Source: Phorcus lineatus
Taxonomy: Eukaryota; Mollusca; Gastropoda; Trochida; Trochidae
Direction: 5' to 3'
Assembly (NCBI GenBank): GCA_921293015.1
Contig: OV121093.1
Coordinates: 2,333,027-2,397,026 of the forward strand
Length of the DNA: 64,000 bases
This document shows, one piece after another, positions 25,048 to 34,800 of this stretch. The notes beneath the pieces were generated by a model. That model saw only the letters and a program-made list of their open reading frames with translations, made no database searches and was not told the DNA's origin. The position numbers were made by a program, and so were the translations under genes. Within the stretch, counting starts at the first letter, position 1; the number at the start of each line of letters is the position of its first letter.

Positions 25048-25314
25048 GCGGGATAGCGCAGTGGTAAGCGCGTTCGGCTTTGAATCAAAAGGTCCGTTCT
25101 ACACGCAGTAAGGTTTGGGTGCATTGCTACACTGAATTTCATCGCAGTACCACCTACGGTTCGCTAGTTCCAACCGATGCTCGTAGGTTTCACCGCAATG
25201 CATAGCCACATTGGTGTTGCGGGATTTCTCCCTGCAATAATACTAGCAGTCGCGATATAAGTGAAATACTATGGAAAGCGAAGTTAAACCCCATATTAAC
25301 TCACCTCATCTCAC
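25048..25314 (+). mobile_element. SINE family B, forward copy
   Basis: The tRNA-like head GGGATAGCGCAGTGGTAAGC is present. The body (ACACGCAGTAAGGTTTGGGT) and the 3' end (GCGAAGTTAAACCCCATATT, then AACTCACCTCATCTCAC) match the family. The B-box region is shortened by a deletion after GGTCCG. Confidence 0.85.
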
Positions 25315-25517
25315 GAAATCGTTTATGAATTACTGACAATGTGATATTTAGCCCCATGTGCAAGAGCCCTGATATATATTTGAGCATGAGAAAATAAAGA
25401 CGAAAATCACCATATTGCACATTTTAACTTAGACGGAAATATAAACATCTCATTTATTGTTTTTTTTAAACCGAGTCAAGATGAAGCGTCTGAATAGACA
25501 ATGGTTGCACATAGGTG

Positions 25518-25855
25518 TATGTGGAGCACAGTGGTGTAGTGGTTAGCATGCTTGCCTCTTGCGCCAGAGACCCGGGTTCGAATCCTGGTGGAGACACCCA
25601 AAATTTGTGACTTGGGTCTCAGCCTGTGTTGTGCCCCTGGGCAAGACACTTCATTCGCTTTGCACTCAGTTCACTCAGCTGTACAAATGGGTACTTGAAC
25701 AAGGGGGAAGTAAATACCATAGGGTCGCGCGGAGCGCTTGTTAATCGGCGGCACCGAACATACTATCCCTCCAGGGTAATAATACTCATGGCGCTTTGAG
25801 CATGCTTTGTCATGGATATATGCGCGGTATAAGAAAGCTATTTTTATTATTATCA
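25518..25855 (+). mobile_element. SINE family D, tRNA-like head and L2-type tail
   Basis: The head has GTGTAGTGGTTAGCATGC (A-box like) and GGGTTCGAATCCTGGTGG (B-box like). The body includes CCCCTGGGCAAGACACTTCA, a string common in invertebrate SINEs. The tail, GCGCTTTGAGCATGC followed by TTTGTCATGGATATATGCGC and GGTATAAG, ends in TTTTTATTATTATC. This tail matches the 3' end of the CR1/L2 LINE at 37440-37490. A second copy lies at 27598-27905. Confidence 0.85.
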
Positions 25856-26328
25856 AATGGCCAGGTAGTTTATTACATAAACTATCAAAAAAATAATCCT
25901 GAAACAATAATGTTTGAATGAGAAGGTACGATTGACTGTGTACCAATTTATGTTTATATATAAAACATATATGTACCATGAGATGTTATAAAACATAGAT
26001 ATGCACTTAGGTTTAAATATAATCAATAAAATGTAATAAATACAACAATTACATGCATGAATAATACGCATGGCATAATCTTCACATTTAAAGCACATCA
26101 TAAAATACATTAGACATAAATGGTATCAATCTATGCCACATAGACGTCACACCACTTAAATTGTATGATCTTCGATGTAAAATGATAGAAATTGTAATTC
26201 GTAGCACAGCTTAAACTCTGTTGTTTGAATTTAGAGGAGACTACAAAATACCTGCAGTTTGAATTGTCTAAATTCTTTGAAGGCGAGGTGAGGTGTTTAC
26301 CTTACAATATGAATCACTTATATCTCTG

Positions 26329-26832
26329 CATTCTCTCCCAACAGAGGTATCTCCGTCATATACAAACTCTGTCTTAATTCGAAGGTGCACGGAATATAGA
26401 ACGCTGATTGGATGCAATGAAAGTTAGTTGTGCAATTAGCGACGAAGTTTCAAGAGTTATCATTCAATTCGTCTAAGTTATTTCCGTAAGCTTCCGAAAA
26501 TCTAAGTTTTATTTGAATATGCACCATGCACTTTGAGTCGTCTTTACAGAACACAAACGCCTCACCTTCCGACTGTTACATTGCACAGGCCTCTGTGACA
26601 TCAAATATGTCCCGCTAGGGGAAAGTGCAGGAAGACCGAGAAACCTTCGTGAGTGAGTGAGTTATTGTTTAACGCCGCTTGGGCAATATTTCAGCCATTA
26701 GCGGCGTGAGATTTAATGAAATGAAATTGATTGCAAAAGCAAAGACATGATACAGCACGAAGGGAAACCTTCGTATTGAGACAAAGGCTGTATAGAAATT
26801 TATGACGGAAGTACCTCTGTTGGGAGAGAATG
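26329..26832. mobile_element. MITE with long terminal inverted repeats and 9 bp target duplication (Mutator-like)
   Basis: The left end begins CATTCTCTCCCAACAGAGGT and the right end is its inverse (CCTCTGTTGGGAGAGAATG). The terminal repeats extend about 60 bp inward through TCCGTCAT and CTGTCTTAATTCGAAGG. The element is flanked by ATATCTCTG at 26320-26328 and 26833-26841. Long terminal repeats with a 9 bp duplication are typical of Mutator-like elements. No transposase is encoded. A family C SINE sits inside (26651-26763). The terminal repeat is homologous to the 54 bp satellite unit. Confidence 0.85.
26640..26774 (+). mobile_element. SINE-like family C inside the MITE, with 11 bp target duplication
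   Basis: GAAACCTTCGT occurs at 26640-26650 and 26764-26774 around a 113 bp insert. The insert starts GAGTGAGTGAGTTATTG, then TTTAACGCCGCTTGGGCAAT and ATTTCAGCCATTAGCGGCG. In the reverse orientation it therefore ends with the CTCACTCACTC tail of families A and B. Other copies lie at 33811, 45246 and (reverse) 54960. Confidence 0.85.
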
Positions 26833-26992
26833 ATATCTCTGCTGCTTGTCAACCTATCAAACTCGTGCAAAAGTCCTTCATACGTTGAAATTATGCTAAA
26901 TGTTTTGAAAACAACATTAAATCTCCTCTTGATACTTGTTCCCCCAAAGACTATTTCACTATGTACAAACGACGTTATTCCTATCAATAAGT

Positions 26993-27225
26993 CATGGTTC
27001 GAATCCCGCTAGGTGTCGACGGCGTTGTCTGCAGTTTTGTCTGAATTTCAGCACAGTTCCACCCCCTGTTCTCTGGTTCCAGCCGATGCTCGCAGGTTTC
27101 ACTGCAATGCAAGAGCCATAATGGTGTTGCAGGCTCCTCCTTGCAAAAATACTAGCTGCCGCGAAATAAGTGAAATACTCTTGAAAGCGGCGTTTCACCT
27201 GAAATTACCGCACCTAACCTCAAAA
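26993..27225 (+). mobile_element. SINE family B, diverged copy between two MITEs
   Basis: The copy shows a B-box (GGTTCGAATCCCGC), then GTTGTCTGCAGTTTTGTCTG, AGCCGATGCTCGCAGGTTTC, CATAATGGTGTTGCAGG and CTTGAAAGCGGCG. The first half of the tRNA-like head and part of the middle are lost. Confidence 0.75.
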
Positions 27226-27308
27226 TGTCATGATTTAATCGTGAAGCAGATAACATTAAGCATCAATAAAGAAATTAATTTGTATTTATTTGTATTTATT
27301 TAACAAGT

Positions 27309-28048
27309 CCCATTCTCTCCCCGAACAGAGGTTGCTCTTAAATTCCTATAAAACTTCTTTCATAGAAGTAGCGTTCCCCGCTCTAGAATAGTAGAAAATA
27401 GAATGCAATAAATGCGACGCCATTTCAAAATTTTTCCTTCAAATCGCAAAGTTTTTATCTAATTCTTTCAGAAAGGTAGACTTAAATAGAATATGTACTT
27501 TGCACTTCGCATCTTCTTAACAGAACACATTTGCTTTATTTTTTTACTAAATAGGCCTTTGTGGCAAATAATATCATTGTATTGACATTGTAAACATGTA
27601 TGTATTGTGCACGGTGGTATGGTGGTTAGCGCACTGGCCTCTCACGCCACTGGCCCGGGTTCAAATCCAGGTGGGGACACCAACATTTTGTGACCTGGGC
27701 TTAACACTGTCTTTTGTCCTTGGTCAAGGCACTTCATCCACATTGCACTCAGTCCACCCAACTGTACAGTTGGGTACCTGAATGGATGTACGGACCTATA
27801 TCGAAAGTGCAATTCCCTCAGGGTAATAATGTACATAGTACCGCCACTGAGCAGACCTGGATTGGATATTAGGCGTTAAAATTATCATTATTATTATCAT
27901 TATTATCATGCAACGTTTTATTGACAAATATATTTCAAGGTTGTTTGTGTTTCGCTGGGAGAACCTGTGGGAACCCTGAGAAGAGCTCATGTCAAAGCAG
28001 AGGTAGAATAGGAATTAATGACGCAACTACCTCTACGGGGAGAACATG
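27309..28048. mobile_element. Third, older MITE copy carrying a SINE
   Basis: The left terminal repeat is CATTCTCTCCCCGAACAGAG and the right is ACCTCTACGGGGAGAACATG. Interior motifs shared with the 26329 copy include CACTTCGCATCTTCTTAACAG and AGGCCTTTGTGGCAAATAAT. A family D SINE lies inside (about 27598-27905). No target duplication remains, which suits an older insertion. Confidence 0.75.
27598..27905 (+). mobile_element. SINE family D, second copy
   Basis: The tRNA-like head GGTATGGTGGTTAGCGCACT and B-box GGGTTCAAATCCAGGTGG are followed by CAAGGCACTTCATCCAC and CAGGGTAATAATGTACATAG. The tail is more diverged (GGCGTTAAAATTATCATTAT). It is inserted in the MITE at 27309-28048. Confidence 0.8.
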
Positions 28049-28049
28049 T

Positions 28050-29150
28050 GTAGTAATTTGTAACATAATTTAAGTTTCATACTATTTATTTTCTATTTTT
28101 CCATTTTTTGTGATATCTCCCGGTTCATGATCCGGTTTGCGAAAGTAGTGTTGCGCAGCGCAACTAGGATTCAAGACCAGTAAAAGTAAAGGGTAGGTGT
28201 ATTTCCGCTGCTGCGGTAGCGTGTTTGTAAGATGTTAAGCAACTATGTAGGGAAAAAGCCCCGCACAAATTTGTAAGTAACTGTATTTCAACTTCTTTTA
28301 TCCTTAAGAATACATGTAAGCTATAAGCATTATGATAAATAAGAATTTTCATTGAATATTTTAAGTTTTTGAGAAGCACATGTTTTGCTGTGAGTTTAAA
28401 ATCCAGAGTCTTTTTGTTTGTATTTTTCGTAAGTATATTATTGCTAGGCTATATTTATTGTATTTCTGGGTAATATTTTGCTAGACTTAAATGAACTTGA
28501 ATTATAGCATAAGTCTTATTGTTGACAAGTCAAGTTTTATTTGTTGATATAGACAAAGATAATTGTTAACAAGTGATATAACAAGCTTCTGGTTTCTTTT
28601 GAACAGCTTGTACCAGTCGGTCCTGTTTAAGGCCTATACACAAGTAAAGAAAGTCCTTATTAAATGAGAATATGTATCAAGTTTACAAGAAAGTGTCAGT
28701 AATGCAAAAATGACAAAGTTCAGGAATAAACTGTGTAAAGAAACCAAGGGGTAATTATTTTTTCCGCTACAACATTGATCAATAAGAAAAACATGAGAAA
28801 ATACCAGGGGTAACTTTTTTATTTCTGAAGAAATCTTGCCAGCAATTTGTAATGTTATTTGCAATAGATTTACAAATACACTTTGCTCCGAAACAATGAA
28901 AAAGAATGATTAAAAAGTTGGAAGGAAAAATTGTAATAAGCTTTGATAGTAGCAATGATCTAGAATGTAGGTGTCCATTGAGACAATGAGAATGTACAAT
29001 GTGATTTGTTGTATATATTACACGACCCAGAGGAAAATCTTTCTTATGAAATAATTTCAGGTAAAATTTATCTGTATCAAACCAAAATTCAATGTAGAAG
29101 ATAAGCTCGTCTTATATGTCTTATATGTCATGTGAAATGTCTTTATTTTT
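28050..29150. other. Intergenic AT-rich stretch, nothing recognised
   Basis: No supported gene or repeat family was found. Several short frames lack coding character. Confidence 0.45.
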
Positions 29151-29154
29151 TATT

Positions 29155-29734
29155 CAATAACGTCTCTTCACAACTTTCATTGAAGAACTTTTGAAATCTT
29201 TTGGTAATGGATTTTGAAGAACAGAAAAGCGACAATGCTTCATGTCCAGGTCGATCTTTAATGTGTGGTCAGGAAAGGTGAGGTTCAGAGAAACAATTAT
29301 TGGAGAGTTTTCAGAAGACTTTCCAGGTTTCATGAGTTTGAAATGTACATGATTATGAGAAGATATGCCGGCCAGGAGAAAGTCCCCCTCACAAGCCACA
29401 GGAACTCCGTAGCCAGGAATATGACAGAGATCTGTTCGAGACTGAACAACCCTTCTGGGGAATTTTGTTATTGGGCATACACTGAGTTTCCTTGGCCTCA
29501 CCGTCCTTTTGTAAATCGTTGCTTCAGTAGAAAATTTCATATTTGAAGTTTCTAACATTCACAAGACACGTTGTTGAATGTTTCGTCTGCCAGGAAGACC
29601 TCTTGACACGATTTCGAGTTACACAGACAGACAGACAGACATTCCAGGACACTTCTAGCTATATGAAGTTGTGTCAGTGCAGAACTGTTGCTGAAAATGC
29701 TAAACATAAGAGGAAAAATAACTTGGAAAATCAT
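29155..29734 (-). pseudogene. Broken paralogue of the secreted apple/PAN-like family
   Basis: The minus strand starts at ATG 29734 with a signal peptide like that of the 45695 gene (MIFQVIFPLMFSIF...) and the same cysteine pattern (SVLECLSVC, then NNVSCE). One base is missing near 29563 relative to the paralogue, so the frame stops at once. The other frame then carries CHIPGYGVPVACEGDFLLAG and IDLDMKHCRFSVL. A second frameshift follows near 29210, and homology ends at about 29155 in the A-rich string GAATAAAAAATAAAG. An expanded CAGA run at 29622-29641 lies inside the cysteine region. It is nonfunctional unless both shifts are sequencing errors. Confidence 0.85.
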
Positions 29735-29739
29735 CTCTG

Positions 29740-31685
29740 GTTCAACCAAGATCCACTTCTACGAGTTTGTACTTCTTAATTCTGTCACAAATTCCTCTGA
29801 ATTTGCTGTAACATTAAATACAACATATATCTTGCTATGAAGTTCAATCAATTGTCAAAGTGTCTAGACCATTTAACGTTTTCTTTATCTTTTGCATTAC
29901 TATTAATGAACATATAAATGAATGAGAATCGGAAATGACCTATAAAAGCAGTAAAAACTTTATGAACTTTGTTCTGAAAATTGTTTTCAAGTGACAAAAT
30001 ATTCGTTTTATGAAGATATTGTATATCGATGTCACTGTTATTCAGTATTGATACTCATGCAAACGAACAAACTCTGGTTTTCTTTTTAATTGAATTCTTT
30101 TTCTTCAAATCTCTTATTCAACTATGAAAAAACACTTTCAAAGTTCCCTGTATGATTTTTAATGTTTGAATTTTGAACAAGAATGTGTTATCCGTCAAGC
30201 CCTCAAAATACCACAAATATTTATGTGTAGTTATTCGAGTGTCATAAGATATAAACGATAAGTTTATGGTAACAAGGCTAGAAAGAATTATAATAAATAA
30301 CTCCATTTTACAAATAAGTCAGAATTCCAAATGAAACCTTTATGATTCAATAATTTTTCTCTTGTTTTCAGTTACGGAACACAGATTTCAATAAATGCTG
30401 CAATTTATGACAGATCGTTAGTGACAGACGTGTATTTTGCAATGGAATCTAACCAAAAATGATATATGTGATATCAATCAAAACGAGGTGAGAAAAAATG
30501 AGAGGTGGCGCCACGCATAATTTTGAATGATACCATTTATTATATGTATTCTGTCTTTGAATTTAACTGACCACTACACCACCATGCTCCCCTATCTTAC
30601 ACCGTAATGTCTCTGTCTTTGAACTTAACAATCAATGATATAATTACATACCTGGTGCCAGCGTTAGAAAGATCCTATAAGATCCTTAAGAATGTTGGTA
30701 ACCGTTACAAACGATCTTCTTGAAATGATTGTCATCATCGCTGGAAATGCATGAGAAAAATATCATTCTCTGAATGAAGTTGTTAAATATACATTCTACA
30801 AGTTCACTGATTCGTAATAATTGGACTTCGTGACAGTAGTAGCAGTCGAATTCATAGAGTTATGCCATAGTGACAGGGTATTTGCTAGATACAAACGGGT
30901 CCAAGGTGTGAAAATCCAAAAGGTCTAATTATAGACCATTAAATAAAGAACGGAATTTCAATGCAATGGCATTACATAATTAGCACCTGTTTTTCATAAA
31001 ATTGAGACTTCTTATCTGATTTCTGTGACAACATTAGGCATACGTCGTAATTGATGTACACATGCTATGGAATAGTGGGCTAGTTTGTCTTTCGCTTTGA
31101 ACAATAAAAAGAACAAAAGATATATTAAACATAAGTTTATCGAAGATTGGAGTTGTTTAGATGAGTTTTAAACGGTTGATAATAAGTAATCAATAACGAA
31201 ACAGTTAAACAAAAGTCGCCATAGAAATTTTAAAAATGGTTTGTTTGTTTATTACTAGTTTTTTTAAAAGGGCTGAACAAGGTAGATATATCAATGACTT
31301 CCTAATTGGTTTTCATGCTCTATACTGAATTTGAAATTTGCTTTCATATGTCATGCGTTTGAAATCCACAGTTGCATTTGGTCCTTGTTTGCATTGATCA
31401 CCTGCATACATGTACGATGAAAATTTTCAATTACTTATGCAGTTTTTACTTTTTCCATAGGGACAGAGTAATGGCTAACGTGCATTTTTTATATGGACGA
31501 ATTATTGCCTTCACAGTCTACAGCTTTTGTAATTCAGATGTGAAATTCCTTACCATTCTCCAAGTATCCCATACAGAAATAAAATGATTCGTCCACATGT
31601 CGTCATCCATTTTGAACTATTTTGTTAATAGTGAAATCGAAAAACCAAAACTCGTTTAAACACCTGTACATATGAAGAAGAACGA
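29740..31685. other. AT-rich intergenic stretch, nothing recognised
   Basis: It holds the presumed upstream side of the minus-strand paralogue. No other gene or repeat could be supported. Confidence 0.45.
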
Positions 31686-31697
31686 ATAATTTCTTAT

Positions 31698-31765
31698 GGA
31701 TAGTCAACTTCTTTATTGCATGAATTGCGACGTTTCGGTGTAGATACTAACACCGTTATCAAGCA
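31698..31765 (-). ncRNA. Penelope-type hammerhead-ribozyme-like relic
   Basis: On the minus strand, TTGC (putative stem I) is followed by a degenerate core TTGATAA, a GGTGT...ACACC hairpin (stem II), GAAACGTC and GCAA (stem I return). This is the order of a type I hammerhead with the very short stem III described for Penelope-like elements. The core has two departures from CTGANGA, so self-cleavage is unlikely. No Penelope coding sequence adjoins, so it would be a solo terminal relic. Confidence 0.4.
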
Positions 31766-31799
31766 AGTGATATATGTACATATGTTTATAATGAATAGT

Positions 31800-33250
31800 A
31801 AATAGGGAGGAAATTGCTGTTTAGGTTTTAGTTTTTGGTACAGTGGACATACTTATATAATATGCTTTTAAATGTTCAAACGTCTTCTTTATATGAATTC
31901 CTTTATCTTATAAAAATCTGTGGTACATGTATTCTATCACAAACGAAAAAATACATAATATACAAAATATACTGAACTTACTAATGTAAGAACTGGGTCG
32001 GGTGCATACAAATAAAATGTTAATACTTTGATGTGCTTTTTTAAGTCATTTCATTTGCAAGCATACTTTATTAAATATTTTATATTCATTCCTTCCTAAT
32101 ACCTAGGGGCATTGAGCATATCTTTGAAAAACAGCAGTTAAAAAATGTCTATTCTCCTAGTTTAGAAATTGATGTGCATTTTATGTGAAATAAAAGAGTA
32201 AAGGTCTACAATCACTAACCTTTCTGGTTTACCTTCTTGCTCACAGTGTCTTTCTCCCCGTTGAAGATGGCAAATCCCTTCTCTGATTTATCGATCTGTG
32301 ATTGTAACCAGCTTGGGTTTACACAGCAATTTCAGTGTGTACATAACAATGCAAACTGTAATTGTCACAAATATTGATCATTTGCACACAAAACGTTCAT
32401 TAGCGTATGTCTATTTGAACAGGACGGGAAACTAATGACGCGTGTTGTGACAACGTTAACACATTTAGAACAAACCTTAGATAAACTCAAATTGCATTAC
32501 TTGGGTATCTCTAGGGTTGGATATCTTATCATGGAAAAACGATTGAAAGACACATGAAGGAATTTGTGAATGTTAAACTAAATCAACATCCGTATAAAAA
32601 AAGAATCGTAAAATCGTGATTAAAGATTTGATTACAGATACGCTCATTTTTAGGAATAACTGTTACAAATCTTTTTGGATCTAGATCTGCCCTAATGAGT
32701 CAAATATGAAAATATATCTCAGACTTGATTTATGTAAAGTAATACATTTAGAAGACACCTTTCGTTATGACACTCACTCTTCACAGCATTGAGGTAAAAG
32801 TGTAAAGAGATTCTAGAAATATTGCAAGAATTCATGCCAAATCATTCTGATCCAAGTAACTGTATAAATACAACTGCTGAACCACCACGCTTTACATTAT
32901 TTGTAAAATTGTTGCAAATAGAAAATAACAAATGCTTGTAGGTGTTCTGAAAAGCGTTTTAGTTGGCAAAAATCCCCCTACCTTAACTGTACATAATGTT
33001 AAATCGTGTTGGCGTCGCATTTACTGTTTATTGGTAATGTGGTCTGAAATTATAGTCACACTTCTGTTCAATTTATTCAAATTATTTTCCTCACAATTTC
33101 AAAAATATTCGAAGCAGGGTCAGCAATGTATCACACACGCTTAAGCCAGTCTATGGTATGAGGTAATATAACCTATGTTAATGATGTTGTATTCATATTG
33201 AAGCAGGTACTTAATCAGAGTCTGGTATCTTAGAAATTTGTTTTGATATG
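31800..33250. other. AT-rich intergenic stretch, nothing recognised
   Basis: No supported gene or classified repeat. A 70-codon frame at 32932-33144 lacks recognisable motifs. Confidence 0.4.
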
Positions 33251-33279
33251 AAGTCATTTTAACAAAAAATTTCTAATGC

Positions 33280-34800
33280 ATTGCAAACAAGATTATATCA
33301 ACACTAAAAACACTGATTCATGAAAATCAAACAGGATTCGTACCTGGAAGATGCATGAGTGAAACTATTATTCTTCTCTATGATGCAATGTTTGAAACTA
33401 AAAAAATTTAAAAAACCAAGGTTTTTTTTGCTATTGACTGACTTTGAAAAGACATTTGGTACCATCTCTAAACAATTCGTTATTGAGGTAGTGAAAGCAT
33501 TTGGATTTGGGCCCAATATTTTTAAATGGATTCAAATTCTTACAGGTAATAATACAGCAGCTGTGATTCAAAATGGTCATATTTCATCCTTTTTTGAACA
33601 GGAAAGAGGTTGTAGACAGGGAGATTCAGTATCACCTTTCTTTTTATTGTTGCGGTTGAAATACTAGGCATTATGATAAGGTCAAATCCTGATATAAATG
33701 GCATAAGCCTTAATGACAATGAACAAAAACTTGGGCTATATGATGATGATACTCAACTCTATCTTGATGGTTCTGAAAAAAGCCTAAATACTGCAGTAGG
33801 AACGTTTAAGTGAGTGAGTGAGTTATTGTTTAACGCTGCTTGGGCAATATTTCAGCCATTCGCGGCGAAGAAACGCTTCACAAATTTTATGAATTGTCAG
33901 GACTAAAAAATGAACTTAAGCAAAAGAAAAGCTATATGGATAGGTTCAATGACAGGTAGTAAAATCACATAAGTCAATGACCTTAATCTTGACTCGCACA
34001 ATGGGGACTTTGAAATTTTAGGAATAAGTTTAAACCTTTCTTTGAAAGATTTGTGGGTAATAAACACAAGGAAACGATTAGATTGCATTAACAGATTACT
34101 AGCCAATTGGCGAAAGAGAAACTTAACACCTACACGGAAAATAACAGTAATAAAATCTTTAACAATTTCAACTCTTGTTCATATATTTGCAGCACTCCCA
34201 AACCCTCCTAAAACGTTGATGAACTCCAAAACATATTATACACATTCCTGTGGAATATCAAGAAAGATAAGATCAAAAGATCTAACATCACCAGAACTAA
34301 TGAGGAAGGTGGGCTCAGAATGACTGATACAGAATGTTTTATCAATGTTCTTAAACTATCATCATTGAAGTGTTATATGAAGAAACAATTAACCTTTGAT
34401 AATATTTGTCTCTTATGCCAATTTCTTTTACTTGGTTCCAACGCTGTAGATTGTTTATCTGATACAGATAATCCTTACTGGAGAGATGTTATTTTTGCTT
34501 GGAAAATTGCTTGAGCAAATTTTGGTCCAGCCACTTTGAATGAATCATTACTTTAAAAATCATACATCATAAATAACTGGTTTGAAAAAGGTTTACATTT
34601 CATAAAAGACATTTATTATGAAAAAGGCGTTCTAAGTTTTGTAACTCTGTTTTGTTTCGTAAACAGGAATATGACATAAGAGGTACATTTTTAGATTACC
34701 AACAATTGTTAAATAACATTCCCAAGAGCTGGAGAAAAACATTAGAGAGAAAAAGTCTTGAATATTGGAATACTGTCTTTCAACATGATACTGTCTTATT
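33280..34800 (+). pseudogene. L1/Tx1-type LINE, reverse-transcriptase part (upstream half)
   Basis: Stop- and shift-ridden plus-strand sequence codes for the reverse-transcriptase core: GFVPGR near 33330, FEKTFGTI, RGCRQGDSVSPF near 33605-33645, then a catalytic box YDDDTQL at 33738-33758, with the usual alanine replaced by aspartate. Downstream come LGISLNLSLKDLWV and IPKSWRKTLERKSLEYW. A family C SINE interrupts at 33811. The C-terminal zinc-finger end of the same LINE resumes at 37503, so a younger LINE sits between. No endonuclease part is visible upstream; the copy is 5'-truncated and dead. Confidence 0.8.
33811..33867 (+). mobile_element. SINE-like family C in the older LINE
   Basis: GTGAGTGAGTGAGTTATTG, then TTTAACGCTGCTTGGGCAAT and ATTTCAGCCATTCGCGGCG. 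It interrupts the reverse-transcriptase frame. No clear target duplication is seen. Confidence 0.8.
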
